This document shows, in pieces, positions 11,233 to 20,389 of a stretch of 64,000 nt of DNA. The translations under genes and the position numbers were made by a program. Every line of letters begins with the position of its first letter. Positions within the stretch are counted from its first letter, which is position 1. Source of the DNA: Burkholderiales bacterium PBB3 (GTDB lineage Bacteria; Pseudomonadota; Gammaproteobacteria; Burkholderiales; Burkholderiaceae_C); assembly GCA_002256115.1 (NCBI GenBank), contig NKIK01000025.1:1-64000 (forward strand), written 5' to 3'. The notes under the pieces were generated by a model. The model saw only the letters and a list, made by a program, of their open reading frames with translations, was not told the DNA's origin and ran no database searches.

Positions 11233-11868
11233 ATGAAAAAAATCCTACTCGCTACTCTTTTGATAGCTGGCCTCGCAACATCCACCTGGGCTGCAGGCCT
11301 GGATAGCCTTGAAAAATTCATCAAGTCGGTGAGGGCGGGTCGCGCAGAGTTCGTACAAATCGTGACGGCACCGGCCAAGGAAGGGCAGACTGCGCGCACG
11401 AAAAAGTCGACGGGTACATTTGAATTCTTGCGCCCAGGGCGCTTTAAGTTTGTCTACAAAAAGCCCTTTGAAAACTATATCGTGGCCGATGGACAAACTT
11501 TGTGGTTGTATGACGTTGATTTGAACCAAGTGAGCGCGCGCAAGCAAAGCCAGGCGCTGGGTTCCACGCCCGCGGCCCTGATAGCCTCTGCCAGCGATTT
11601 GGCGTCTTTGCGTGCCGACTTTGTACTCACGGAGGCACCGGACGCGGAAGGCCTGGAATGGGTGCTGGCCACACCCAAAGCCAAAGACAGCGGCTTGCAG
11701 ACGGTGCGGGTCGGCTTCAAAGGCGATGAATTGGTTGCGCTGGATATTTTGGACAGTTTCGGGCAACTGTCGACCATGCGATTTCAGGGGCTGAATGCGC
11801 CGGTCAGCTTAGATGCCGCCGCGTTTCAATTCAAGCCGCCGGCTGGCGCTGACCTGATTCGTCAATAG
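11233..11868 (+). CDS. lolA: Outer-membrane lipoprotein carrier protein LolA
   Basis: A periplasmic chaperone that carries lipoproteins from LolCDE to LolB. The Sec signal peptide is MKKILLATLLIAGLATSTWA-A. The mature protein has GTFEFLRPGRFKFVYKKPF, LWLYDVDLNQV and a C-terminal SFGQLSTMRF block typical of LolA. It sits 44 bp after ftsK. Its 3' end overlaps the convergent sensor-kinase gene by 38 bp. Confidence 0.94.
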   Translation: MKKILLATLLIAGLATSTWAAGLDSLEKFIKSVRAGRAEFVQIVTAPAKEGQTARTKKSTGTFEFLRPGRFKFVYKKPFENYIVADGQTLWLYDVDLNQVSARKQSQALGSTPAALIASASDLASLRADFVLTEAPDAEGLEWVLATPKAKDSGLQTVRVGFKGDELVALDILDSFGQLSTMRFQGLNAPVSLDAAAFQFKPPAGADLIRQ

Positions 11869-14119
11869 ACGCTGCGCCATCGGCTGGCACGTGTGACTGG
11901 GGGGCTTGCAAAGGGATTTCGACCGTGATGTGCGTTCCCTGCCCCAGCCTGGACTGCACCTGGATATTGCCACCCAGTACGTCGCGCACAATGTTGTATG
12001 CAATGTTCATACCCAGGCCCGATCCGCCATGCCCCAGTTTGGTGGTGAAGAAGGGATCGTAAATACGCTTCAGGGTGTCTTCTGTCATGCCCACACCGTC
12101 ATCCGTGAAGTGCAGCAACACGAGGCCCGGCTGCGATACGGTGGCGCTCAACTGCATATTGCCGTGTTTGCGTCCCTCAAACCCATGTTGCAAGGCGTTG
12201 CTGACAAAGTTGGTCACCACTTGGCCCAGCGCACCGGGGTAGCTGTCCATGCTGATACCAGCAGGGAAATCGACATTAAGGTGAAAGGGCGTGCTTTTGT
12301 ACATGGGCTCCAGCGTCAAGCACACCTCTTGCAAAGTCTTTTGCAAATCAAACTGGCGGCGTTGGTCGCTGGACTGGTCGACCGCCACGCGCTTGAAGCT
12401 GCCAATCAATTCGCTGGCACGCGTTAGCGAACTCATCAGTATGTCGGTACCCCAGATGAAGTTGTCGATAAAGTCCTGCATCGTGGAGCGGCGCATCTCG
12501 CCTTTTTCAAACGCCAACGCCAGATCGGCAGCCTTGGCCTTGAGCGTGCTGCCTACGGTGACGGAGTTTCCGATGGGAGTGTTCAGCTCATGGGCGACCC
12601 CGGCGACTAGCGAACCCAAGGCCGCCATTTTCTCGCTACGGACCAGCTCGCTTTGCATGGCACGCAAGGATGCCAGCGCACCGTTGAGATCGCGGTTAGC
12701 CACCTCCAGGTTCTCTGTGCGCACCTTGACCCGCAGCTCCAATTGCTGGTTCACATCCCTGATTTCTTGCTCAATTTCGCGCTGCCGGGTGATATCAATC
12801 AGCGCGTAGATCAGTAATTTTTCGGTGCTGGACTGAAAGGGCTGTACAAAAATCAGGCCCGTGATCAGATGGCCGTCTTTATGGCGGTGCTGAACTTCCA
12901 TGCCATGGATCGAAGTCTGGTGCTCTAGCGCTGCAAGAATGGCCGCGCGGTCTGCAGGATTGACCCATAGACCGATTTCACGGCTGGTGTGGCCGATCAC
13001 ATCCTCGCGTTGGTAGCCCAACTGACGCAGCCAGGCATCGTTCACCTCAACGAACAAGCCGTCTTCGTACCGCGCCAGAACCGAAGGGGTCGGTGATTGC
13101 TGAAACAGCCCCATAAACTTGGCTTCACTGTCGCGCAATGAGCGCTGAGAACTCTGCAAACGGCGGATATAGACGCGCAAAAAATAAATCAAACCAGCGG
13201 TGAGCGCAATGGCCAGCGCGGCCAAAGACATGCGCTCAAACGTGCGCTGCTCCCAAGCCCCCAGCACACTGTTGAAGTCTCTGGCGTAGACCATGGTGAT
13301 GGGGAAAGACGCCAAGCGGCGGTAGGTGTAGAGCTTGGGCCCCTCGTCGTCGTCCAGAAAGGACTCGTCAGAAAAAGACCCCTCTGCCGCGCCCTGCAAG
13401 TTGGCCAAAGGCTGGGAATCGGCCACATTGCGATCCACATAACGCGCTTCAAAGGGTGATCGCGCCAAAATGAAACCGTCGTCAGATACCAGACTTACGC
13501 TGGCGTTGTTTTCCTTTGCCACGCGGGAGTACAGCCCGCCAAAATAAGACAGGCGTATGTCCACACTGATCACCCCGACGGGCTCTGCCGCGCTGTCGAA
13601 CAAGGCGCGCGCGACTGGAATCACCCACTGGCTGTCATAGGCGCTGGCATAGGGGCGGCCTACCACGGCACCCTGGTGGCTGGGGTGCCGCAGCAAGAAC
13701 TGAATGTGGTCCCGTTCATAAGCACGGGCTTCGTGGGTGGGGTAGTCGGGCGAGCTGATCCAGCTCAGACCCTCGGGGCTCACGTACTGCAGGGCCTTCA
13801 GATGGCGGCTGTGGCCGATGTCGTGCTGGGCCACCAGGCTGCGTATGCTGTCGGAGGTAGGCTTGGGGCTGGCCTGCACGGCCCGTGCGACCCGGTCCAG
13901 GGTGTGCACGGCGTCTTGCAAGGTCTGGCTGGCGTGCTCTTCTAGTAGGCGCACGGCAATCAAGCCATTGGTCGTCTCTGACGCCATGGTTTGCTGCCGG
14001 TCTTGCTCTATGGCCCACCAGGTTTGTCCGGCAATCGTCAGCGTTGTCAGCATCGCAAAAACCAAGAGCGCCAGCCGCGTGCGCGACAGCGTGCGTTGCC
14101 GGATGTCCGCAAAGTTCAT
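11831..14119 (-). CDS. PAS-containing sensor histidine kinase with periplasmic sensor domain
   Basis: A 762-aa membrane kinase. Transmembrane helix 1 is near residues 15-35. A large periplasmic region follows (dCache-like, about residues 40-285, with PVARALFDSAAEPVGVISVD), then transmembrane helix 2 near 295-315. A PAS domain follows (SPTPSVLARYEDGLFVEVND), then a coiled-coil linker, the phospho-acceptor His510 (VAHELNTPIGN) and a HATPase domain with NFVSNALQHG, DDGVGM and GGSGLGMNIA. No response regulator is adjacent. Its start overlaps the end of the solute-binding protein gene by 4 bp (ATGA), indicating translational coupling. The binding protein may present a ligand to the sensor domain (inference). 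Confidence 0.9.
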   Translation of the reverse strand: MNFADIRQRTLSRTRLALLVFAMLTTLTIAGQTWWAIEQDRQQTMASETTNGLIAVRLLEEHASQTLQDAVHTLDRVARAVQASPKPTSDSIRSLVAQHDIGHSRHLKALQYVSPEGLSWISSPDYPTHEARAYERDHIQFLLRHPSHQGAVVGRPYASAYDSQWVIPVARALFDSAAEPVGVISVDIRLSYFGGLYSRVAKENNASVSLVSDDGFILARSPFEARYVDRNVADSQPLANLQGAAEGSFSDESFLDDDEGPKLYTYRRLASFPITMVYARDFNSVLGAWEQRTFERMSLAALAIALTAGLIYFLRVYIRRLQSSQRSLRDSEAKFMGLFQQSPTPSVLARYEDGLFVEVNDAWLRQLGYQREDVIGHTSREIGLWVNPADRAAILAALEHQTSIHGMEVQHRHKDGHLITGLIFVQPFQSSTEKLLIYALIDITRQREIEQEIRDVNQQLELRVKVRTENLEVANRDLNGALASLRAMQSELVRSEKMAALGSLVAGVAHELNTPIGNSVTVGSTLKAKAADLALAFEKGEMRRSTMQDFIDNFIWGTDILMSSLTRASELIGSFKRVAVDQSSDQRRQFDLQKTLQEVCLTLEPMYKSTPFHLNVDFPAGISMDSYPGALGQVVTNFVSNALQHGFEGRKHGNMQLSATVSQPGLVLLHFTDDGVGMTEDTLKRIYDPFFTTKLGHGGSGLGMNIAYNIVRDVLGGNIQVQSRLGQGTHITVEIPLQAPQSHVPADGAASIDESGQRQPAA

Positions 14120-15882
14120 TGCACCCGACCTTCCTTCCAGGCCTGCAGCAGTTTTTCATACGCAATGGTTTCACCGGGTGGTTTTTCGGCGTCCAACTTT
14201 TGCCACGGTGCGCCCTTGCGGCTTAGGCGCCGGGCTGGCTCCCAGCGCGGGTTGAGCTTTGGGGTGCAGCGCTGCATGCCGGTGCGTTGCAAATCCGCCA
14301 ATACATCGTCCAGGTCATTGGCGAGCGCGTCCATGGCGGCCTGCGGCGTTTTCTCTCCCTGGATCGCCGTGGCGACATTGGCCCACCACAGCGGTGCCAT
14401 GCGCGGGTAGTCGGGCACGTTGGTGCCCGTGGGCGTCCAGGCTACACGCGCCGGGCTGCGGTAAAACTCGACTAGGCCACCATAGCGGCTGGCATTTTTG
14501 GTGAAGTAGCTGTGTTTGATGTCCGACTGGCGAATGAAGGTCAAACCCACGATCGACTTGCGCAGCGACACAGTTTTGGAGGTCACAAACTGCGCATACA
14601 GCCAAGCTGCCGTCATATTGGCCGTGGGTGTGGACTTCAAAAACGTCCAGGCACCTACATCTTGGTAGCCGTTTTGCATGCCGGTTTTCCAATACGGGCC
14701 GTGGGGGGACGGGGCCATGCGCCACTTGGGGCTGCCGTCTTTGTTGACGGCGGCAATACCCGCTTGCGTCAGTGGCGCGGTGAAGGCGGTGTACCAAAAA
14801 ACCTGCTGCGCGATCTGGCCCTGTGCGGGCACCGGCCCAGCATCCGTAAAGGTCATTTGCAAGGCTTCGGGCGGAGCATATTTCTTTAGCCATTCCACAT
14901 ATTTGGTCAAGGCAAATACCGCTGCGGGCGAGTTCACTGCGCCACCCCGCGCCACCGATGCACCCACCGGTGTGCATTGATCGTTGGCCACCCGAATCCC
15001 CCATTCGTCCACCGGCAGACCATTCGGAATACCCTTGTCGGCCGCCCCCGCCATCGAGAGCCAGGCGTCGGTAAAGCGCCAACCCAGGGACGGATCCCGT
15101 TTGCCGTAGTCCATATGCCCATAGACCTTTTTCCCGTCCAGCTCGCCCACCTCGTGGGTGAAAAAATGGGCAATGTCTTCGTAGGCGGACCAGTTCAAAG
15201 GCACGCCCAGTTCATAGCCGTATTTGCTGCGAAACAACTGCTTCAGGTCTTTGCGCTCAAACCAATCGGCGCGAAACCAGTACAGATTCGCAAACTGTTG
15301 GTCCGGGAGTTGGTAGACCTTTCCGTCAGGTGCGGTGGTGAACGCTATGCCGATAAAGTCCGCCATATCCAGCGACGGGTTGGTAAATTCTTTGCCTTCG
15401 CCTTGAATGAAATCAGACAAGGGAACGACGGCCCCGTAGCGGTAGTGGGTGCCAATCAAATCGGAGTCTGAAATCCAGCCGTCGTAGTCGCTTTTGCCGC
15501 CCTTCATAGCGGCGTACAGCTTGTCGACCAGCGCGCCTTCGGTGATCACATCGTGCTGAACCTGCAAGCCGGTAATTTCTGCAAAGGCTTTGCTGAGGGT
15601 GCGTGATTCGTAGTCGTGGGTGTCAATTTTTTCTGACACCACCCGCACGCTGTGAACGCCTTGTTGTTTGAGCCGTTGCGCCGCATCGGCAAACCATTTC
15701 ATCTCGGCGTGCTGTTGGGCTTTGGTCAGTGTCGAGGGTTGGAATTCCTGCTCAATCCAGCGGCTTGCCGGGCTCACATCAGCAAGGCACGAACCAGGCC
15801 CCAGCAGGACTGCAACGATCACCTGGGCCGCAGGGCCTGCAAGGCACTTCCAAGCTTCGGTTTTCTTCATCTGCTGTCTCAC
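14116..15882 (-). CDS. Extracellular solute-binding protein (ABC-type, orphan)
   Basis: A periplasmic binding protein of the family 1 (sugar/oligosaccharide) type, ~588 aa, with a signal-like hydrophobic segment near residues 18-34. Typical features include a long two-lobed body with SDYDGWISDSDLIGTHYRYG, VYQLPDQQFANLYWFRADWF and LNWSAYEDIAHFF. No ABC permease or ATPase is adjacent. Instead it is coupled by a 4-bp overlap to a downstream sensor kinase, so a role as co-sensor rather than importer is inferred. The start may be the internal ATG (MKKTEAW), which gives a cleaner signal peptide. Confidence 0.82.
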   Translation of the reverse strand: MRQQMKKTEAWKCLAGPAAQVIVAVLLGPGSCLADVSPASRWIEQEFQPSTLTKAQQHAEMKWFADAAQRLKQQGVHSVRVVSEKIDTHDYESRTLSKAFAEITGLQVQHDVITEGALVDKLYAAMKGGKSDYDGWISDSDLIGTHYRYGAVVPLSDFIQGEGKEFTNPSLDMADFIGIAFTTAPDGKVYQLPDQQFANLYWFRADWFERKDLKQLFRSKYGYELGVPLNWSAYEDIAHFFTHEVGELDGKKVYGHMDYGKRDPSLGWRFTDAWLSMAGAADKGIPNGLPVDEWGIRVANDQCTPVGASVARGGAVNSPAAVFALTKYVEWLKKYAPPEALQMTFTDAGPVPAQGQIAQQVFWYTAFTAPLTQAGIAAVNKDGSPKWRMAPSPHGPYWKTGMQNGYQDVGAWTFLKSTPTANMTAAWLYAQFVTSKTVSLRKSIVGLTFIRQSDIKHSYFTKNASRYGGLVEFYRSPARVAWTPTGTNVPDYPRMAPLWWANVATAIQGEKTPQAAMDALANDLDDVLADLQRTGMQRCTPKLNPRWEPARRLSRKGAPWQKLDAEKPPGETIAYEKLLQAWKEGRVQ

Positions 15883-15955
15883 ACCCGTGTAATCGCAGCA
15901 CTATACCCCGCCAAACTGCGCTTGAGCAGCCCCCTGCTTGCCAGACAATGCGGCT

Positions 15956-16618
15956 ATGTACAAACATCTTTCTGGCACCACAGGGCATCAGCGTTTGGTC
16001 TATGGTTTGGCCGCCGGGGGTGTAGTCGCCCTGTTGCCCTTGCCACTGACTTGGATGTCGCAAGCCTTGTTGGCGTGGTGCGGTGGCGCTTGCACTTTTG
16101 TGGTGTTGGCATGGTGGTTGGCGTTGGTGTCGGATGCCGCACGCACGCGCCAACACGCGCAGTCGCAAGACCAGCCCAGCGTACTTTTGTTTATCCTGCT
16201 TTTAGCGTCGGTGTTTGCCAGCGCGGGTGCGATTGCGGTGATACAGCATCAGTCGGCGGATCTCAGCGCGGCTGCGCTAGTCGGGCATTTGGCTTTGTCG
16301 ATGGTGGCTTTGGCGCTGTCGTGGTTGTTGATGCAAGCCATCTTTGCGTTTCGCTATGCCCATCTGTATTACCAAGAGGAGTTACGCGGCCACGCCACGG
16401 GTGCGGGGCTGGAGTTTCCGGGTAAGTTGCCACCGGATTATTTTGATTTTTTGTATTACGCCCATGTGGTGGGCATGACGTCGCAGGTGTCGGATGTCGT
16501 GGTCACTTCGCGCAAGATGCGGCATCTGACTTTGTTGCACAGTGTGACTTCGTTTGCGTTCAATATGCTGGTGTTGGCGCTGAGTATTAATGTGATGTCG
16601 GGGGCGATTAAGTTTTAG
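15956..16618 (+). CDS. DUF1345 integral membrane protein
   Basis: A ~220-aa protein with about five to six hydrophobic segments, matching DUF1345: FAFRYAHLYYQEE, FPGKLPPDYFDFLYYAHVVGM and the C-terminal SFAFNMLVLALSINV are characteristic. The function is unknown. ATG 15956 (MYKHLS) is preferred over 15938. It is divergent from the solute-binding protein gene and followed by a foldback pair. Confidence 0.82.
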   Translation: MYKHLSGTTGHQRLVYGLAAGGVVALLPLPLTWMSQALLAWCGGACTFVVLAWWLALVSDAARTRQHAQSQDQPSVLLFILLLASVFASAGAIAVIQHQSADLSAAALVGHLALSMVALALSWLLMQAIFAFRYAHLYYQEELRGHATGAGLEFPGKLPPDYFDFLYYAHVVGMTSQVSDVVVTSRKMRHLTLLHSVTSFAFNMLVLALSINVMSGAIKF

Positions 16619-16641
16619 GTTTTTGGGTGCTGTGGTGCTCG

Positions 16642-16742
16642 CGCCGATGCGGCCGGGGCGGACGTTCTGCTTCGTGTCCCTCCGCCCTTCGGGCTCCCTC
16701 CTTTTACCTACGCAGAACGCCCACCCCGGCCGCATCGGCGGG
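16642..16742 (+). repeat. Foldback element copy C
   Basis: Arms CCGATGCGGCCGGGGCGG and CCACCCCGGCCGCATCGG enclose the conserved core (CTTCGTGTCCCTCCGCCC, hairpin, GGGCTCCCTCCTTTTACC). It is close in arm sequence to copies G and H and forms a facing pair with copy D. Confidence 0.85.
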
Positions 16743-16787
16743 GTGGTGGCACATTGAGACCTTGCGCTTGTTACGTCGCTTGTTGGG

Positions 16788-16888
16788 GCAGGCTGGCGTG
16801 GCGCTCAGCGCTGCGGCATCAAGGAGGAGCTAGCGGCCCTAGGCCGCAGCGGGGGACAGCCGCGGAGCTGAGTGCCACGTCAGCCTGC
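16788..16888 (-). repeat. Foldback element copy D (divergent, inverted relative to C)
   Basis: Arms GCAGGCTGGCGTGGCGCTCAGC and GCTGAGTGCCACGTCAGCCTGC are nearly complementary. Only the innermost core survives: AAGGAGGAGC, a hairpin around GCGGCC-GGCCGC, and GCGGGGGACAG. This copy shows which core bases are most conserved. Confidence 0.75.
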
Positions 16889-16938
16889 GATCGCCCACCA
16901 CAGAAGCTACATGCAGTGGGCGACCGTTGGGGCAATAT

Positions 16939-17838
16939 TCAATGCCGCCGAAACACTACCAAGCCGGTAGACAGCGTGGTCCCAGCGATGATGACCAACC
17001 CGCAACCCACCATCCACGGCGTCACCACCTCACCTAGCAATACAACGCCGTACAACACTGCAAACACCGGTATCGCAAATGTCACGGTCAAGGCCTTGGC
17101 TGGGCCTGCGCGCTCAATGATGCGAAAGTACAGGATGTAGGCCAGGCTGGTGCACACCACGCCCAAGGCAATCACCGCGCCCCAAGCCTTCCAGCTGATG
17201 GCTTGGTCGGGCCAATACATCAGCGCCAGCGGCAACAGAAATACGGCTGCGCCGAGCTGGCTGCCGGTGGCGGACACTAATGAGGGTAGGCCTGTCATGT
17301 AGCGCTTGGTAAAGCTGGCCGCCAGGCCGTAGCACAGGCAGGCGACCAAGCAGGCCAGCACGGCCCAGCCGGTGGTGATGCCACTGGCGTTGGCCGTGAA
17401 GCTGGATTTGTTCCAGGCCAGCATCGCCACGCCGATGAAGCCCACCACCAAGCCCACGGTACGTGAGCCGGTGGGCCGGTCTTTAAGCCAGACCCAGGCC
17501 ACGACCGCGCCAAACAGCGGCACCGTGGCGTTCAGGATGGATGACAAGCCTGTGGAGATGGACAACAGCGCATAAGAGAAGCAAACGAAGGGAATGGCAG
17601 AGTTCAAAACGCCGACAAAACCGGTCAGCTTCCAGTGGGTTTTAAGCGTAGCGCCATGGCCGCGGGCCAGCGCCAGCGGCAGCAAAAACAGCGCGGCAAT
17701 GCCGACCCGCAATCCGGCGGTGGCAAATGCGCCCAACTCGGCCACGCCGATGCGCATGAACAGAAACGAAGCACCCCAGATGGCCGCGAGCAAGATGAAT
17801 TCGGGCAGCCAGGCGGGCAAAGACGATGTGGATTTCAA
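16939..17838 (-). CDS. EamA/DMT-superfamily transporter
   Basis: A 299-aa protein with about ten hydrophobic segments in two EamA repeats (for example LAAIWGASFLFMRIGVAELG near the N-terminus, SILNATVPLFGAVVAW, and VTFAIPVFAVLYGVVLLGE in the second half). These are inner-membrane metabolite/drug exporters with unpredictable substrate. Its start overlaps the ogt stop by 4 bp, so it is co-translated with the repair gene upstream of it. Confidence 0.9.
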   Translation of the reverse strand: MKSTSSLPAWLPEFILLAAIWGASFLFMRIGVAELGAFATAGLRVGIAALFLLPLALARGHGATLKTHWKLTGFVGVLNSAIPFVCFSYALLSISTGLSSILNATVPLFGAVVAWVWLKDRPTGSRTVGLVVGFIGVAMLAWNKSSFTANASGITTGWAVLACLVACLCYGLAASFTKRYMTGLPSLVSATGSQLGAAVFLLPLALMYWPDQAISWKAWGAVIALGVVCTSLAYILYFRIIERAGPAKALTVTFAIPVFAVLYGVVLLGEVVTPWMVGCGLVIIAGTTLSTGLVVFRRH

Positions 17839-18380
17839 AACAAATTTCCTGAGATGGGTGCGAGTGACGGACGCTGATTCGCGTGCAGATCAACACGCTC
17901 CAGTGTCAGCAGAGCGACCTTGCGGTCCAGCCCGCCCGCGTAGCCGGTGAGTGCGCCATTGGCGCCGATCACGCGGTGGCAGGGCACGATGATACCGATG
18001 GGGTTGCGGCCCACCGCGCCGCCCACGGCGCGCACCGCATTGGGGTTGCCCAGGCGCTGGCTGATGGCGCCGTAGGTGGTGGTGCCGCCGGTGGGTATCT
18101 CGCGCAAGCATTTCCACACCTGCTGCTGAAAGGCCGTGCCGTAGGCCATATCCAGCGGGATGCTGAAGTGGAAGCCTTTGCCTGCAAAGTAATCGTCCAG
18201 TTCGCGGGCGGTTTGCAGCAGCACCGGGTGGTCGGTTTGCACCGGCCAGGGCGCGAGCTCGGGCAGATGGGCTTGGTCGCCAAACCACACGCCCACCAGG
18301 CCGCGCGGGCTGGCGGCCAGGGTCAGGGTGCCCAGTGGGCTAGGCGTGGTGGTGCGCACAGTGTTGGGTGGGAATTGCAT
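17835..18380 (-). CDS. ogt: Methylated-DNA-protein cysteine methyltransferase
   Basis: A suicide repair protein that transfers the alkyl group from O6-alkylguanine to its own cysteine. The active site is IVPCHRVIGANG with Cys134, and the helix-turn-helix region GTTTYGAISQRLGNPNAVRAVGG precedes it in pieces typical of Ogt. It is 181 aa with the N-terminal DOTC1-type domain. It clusters with the Ada-AlkA gene upstream, forming an alkylation-repair block, and is coupled to the EamA transporter. Confidence 0.95.
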   Translation of the reverse strand: MQFPPNTVRTTTPSPLGTLTLAASPRGLVGVWFGDQAHLPELAPWPVQTDHPVLLQTARELDDYFAGKGFHFSIPLDMAYGTAFQQQVWKCLREIPTGGTTTYGAISQRLGNPNAVRAVGGAVGRNPIGIIVPCHRVIGANGALTGYAGGLDRKVALLTLERVDLHANQRPSLAPISGNLF

Positions 18381-18392
18381 GGTGATGTCCAG

Positions 18393-18440
18393 TGATTTGC
18401 TATTAAAAAAGGAGCTTCTCCCGCACTATCCACGGGCTAG
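18393..18440 (-). repeat. Dispersed GATAGTGCGGGAGCAGCT repeat, copy 2
   Basis: GGAGCTTCTCCCGCACTATCCACGG-type sequence on the plus strand, followed by GCTAGG. It lies in the gap between ogt and the 3' end of the Ada-AlkA gene. Confidence 0.72.
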
Positions 18441-18518
18441 GAACGCGAAATGACTTGTAAAACGGGGCATAAATGAATCGGTTGAGGCAGTTTGGGCGAC
18501 TTTGGAGGCACTGGGCGC

Positions 18519-20261
18519 TCAAGTGGCGTTCAGCCGCGCCCAGGCGCGCAGCACGGCGTAACTGCGCCAGGGCCGCCAGCGTTGTGACGCTGTTTCCGCC
18601 GCCAGTTGCGGATTCGGCTGGCCCTGTACGCCCAGGGCTTTGTGTAGCGCCACATCACCCGCCGGAAACGCATCGGGCCAGCGCAGCGCCCGCAAGGCGA
18701 TGTAGTGCGCGGTCCAGGGGCCGATACCGGGTAGGGCTTGCAGCGCGGCCATGGTGGCGGGCACATCGGCACCAGGGTGGAGACTGAGTTGGCCCTGCAC
18801 CACGGCTTGTGCGATGGCCTGGATGGCTTTTTGGCGTTGTTTGACGATGCCTAGTTGGCCTAGCACATCGGGGTCTGCCTTTGCTAGGGCGGCGGCGGTG
18901 GGAAAGAGTCGATGGGCGCTCGCAAGAAAGCTGAACGGCCAAGCGTTCTGCTCCGTGTCCCCCGCGCCCTTTGGGCGCTCCTCCTTTACCTGCGCAGAAC
19001 GCTTGGCCGCCCAGCTTTCTGGGTGTGTGGCTAGCGGTTCGCCGTAGTGCGCCACCAGCCGCGTACCCAGCGTGCGCGCCGCCGCCACGGTAATTTGCTG
19101 GCCCAGCACCGCCCGCACAGCCAGCTCGAAGCCATCCAGCGTGCCAGGGACGCGCAGCCCCTCAGTACCGGGAAAGTCGGCTAAGAGCAGGGCGTTGATG
19201 GCTTGCGGGTCGGCATCCAGATCCAGCCAGGCGCGCAGGCGGGCCAGCACGGTGGGCAGGGCAGGGCCTAAGCTGGCGCTGATGCGCAGGGTGACGTTGC
19301 AACTGCCTTGCACAAACTGGGCTTGCACCCAGCCGTGCAAGGGTGTGTTGCCTGGACTCGCCAGGGAGTGGCCAGATGGGGCGGCGCTGGCCTTTGTTGG
19401 GGTGATGCTCAGCGTGCGGGTGATGGTCTGCGTGGCCAAGTCAACATGCTCCACACCTTCAATCTGCCGCGTCGCAAAAAACTGCAGCATCGCTGCCACG
19501 TCATAGGGTGGGCGGTAGGCGGCGCGCAGCACCAGGGCTTCATCGCCAGCGCCAGTCAGACCTTTGCCGCCCGCTTTGCCGATCTCTTTACGCAGTGCGC
19601 GTGGTTGCAGGCGGTAGTGGCCCACAAAGGCATCGTTGAACCGGCGCACACTGGCAAAGCCGCTCAAGCCAGCCACTTGGGCCACGGGCAGGCGGGTGTC
19701 GGTTAGCAGTTGCTTCGCGGTCAGCAAACGGCGCGTTTGCCAATACTGCAGCGGCGATACGCCCCAGTGGGCTTCAAAAATGCGGCGCACATGGCGTTCG
19801 CTCACGCCTAGGCGTTCAGCCAATTGGTTCATGGAGGTCAGCCCATCACTCCAGGCATCGGGCGCGTCCAACAGGCGGGCGGCTTGCTGGGCCAGGATGC
19901 TGGAGGCGTCTTGCACTGACCACACCGCCGCGCCGCCCTCGGCCCAAGCGCCTTGCAGCGCGCCAGAGGGTGCCAACTCCGGCCGGCAGCGCAGGCAGGG
20001 GCGAAAGCCCGCCTGCTCCGCCTGTGCCGCCAGCGGGAAGAAGCGGCAGTTCTCCCGCTTGGGGCAGCGCACCTTGCACACCGGGCGGCAGTAAATGCCG
20101 GTGGAGGTGACGGCGGTGAAGAAACGTCCGTCAAAACGCGCATCCCGCGCTTTGAGCGCCAGGTAGCAGGCGTCGTCGCTGGCGCTGCTGTTGGCATCGG
20201 CATCCGCAGTGATATCGGTCGTGATGGCCTTGGGGCGGGGGGCTAGTGAGGGTGTCGGCAT
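18519..20261 (-). CDS. Ada-type regulator fused to AlkA DNA glycosylase
   Basis: Three domains in order. The Ada zinc domain has four cysteines (YCRPVC and FRPCLRC) that accept methyl groups from phosphotriesters. An AraC-type DNA-binding domain follows (LGVSERHVRRIFEAHWGVSPLQY). The AlkA 3-methyladenine glycosylase comes last, with the helix-hairpin-helix ALPGIGPWTAHYIALRAL and a catalytic-type Asp in FPAGDVALHKALG. There is no Ogt domain, which is supplied by the separate ogt gene. ATG 20261 (MPTPSL) is chosen. A foldback element (copy E) adds about 30 residues in frame between GEPLATH and HRLFPTAAAL of the glycosylase. The frame stays open, so activity may be retained (inference). Confidence 0.92.
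   Translation of the reverse strand: MPTPSLAPRPKAITTDITADADANSSASDDACYLALKARDARFDGRFFTAVTSTGIYCRPVCKVRCPKRENCRFFPLAAQAEQAGFRPCLRCRPELAPSGALQGAWAEGGAAVWSVQDASSILAQQAARLLDAPDAWSDGLTSMNQLAERLGVSERHVRRIFEAHWGVSPLQYWQTRRLLTAKQLLTDTRLPVAQVAGLSGFASVRRFNDAFVGHYRLQPRALRKEIGKAGGKGLTGAGDEALVLRAAYRPPYDVAAMLQFFATRQIEGVEHVDLATQTITRTLSITPTKASAAPSGHSLASPGNTPLHGWVQAQFVQGSCNVTLRISASLGPALPTVLARLRAWLDLDADPQAINALLLADFPGTEGLRVPGTLDGFELAVRAVLGQQITVAAARTLGTRLVAHYGEPLATHPESWAAKRSAQVKEERPKGAGDTEQNAWPFSFLASAHRLFPTAAALAKADPDVLGQLGIVKQRQKAIQAIAQAVVQGQLSLHPGADVPATMAALQALPGIGPWTAHYIALRALRWPDAFPAGDVALHKALGVQGQPNPQLAAETASQRWRPWRSYAVLRAWARLNAT
18924..19020 (+). repeat. Foldback element copy E inside the Ada-AlkA gene
   Basis: Arms AAAGCTGAACGGCCAAGCG and CGCTTGGCCGCCCAGCTTT enclose the core (CTCCGTGTCCCCCGCGCC, hairpin, GGGCGCTCCTCCTTTACC). 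The element is antisense to the gene and encodes residues such as QVKEERPKGAGDTEQN, which have no counterpart in AlkA. Confidence 0.85.
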
Positions 20262-20389
20262 GCTGCGGATAATACGCATCCGCCGCTGCAAAAGTAGCCA
20301 TTTTCGGACCTATTGCTGCCAACCCGCCCGCCTACAATGCCGCCGTTAGCCTGCGCGCTTCCGTTACTCCACCCCAAGGGAACACAAAA

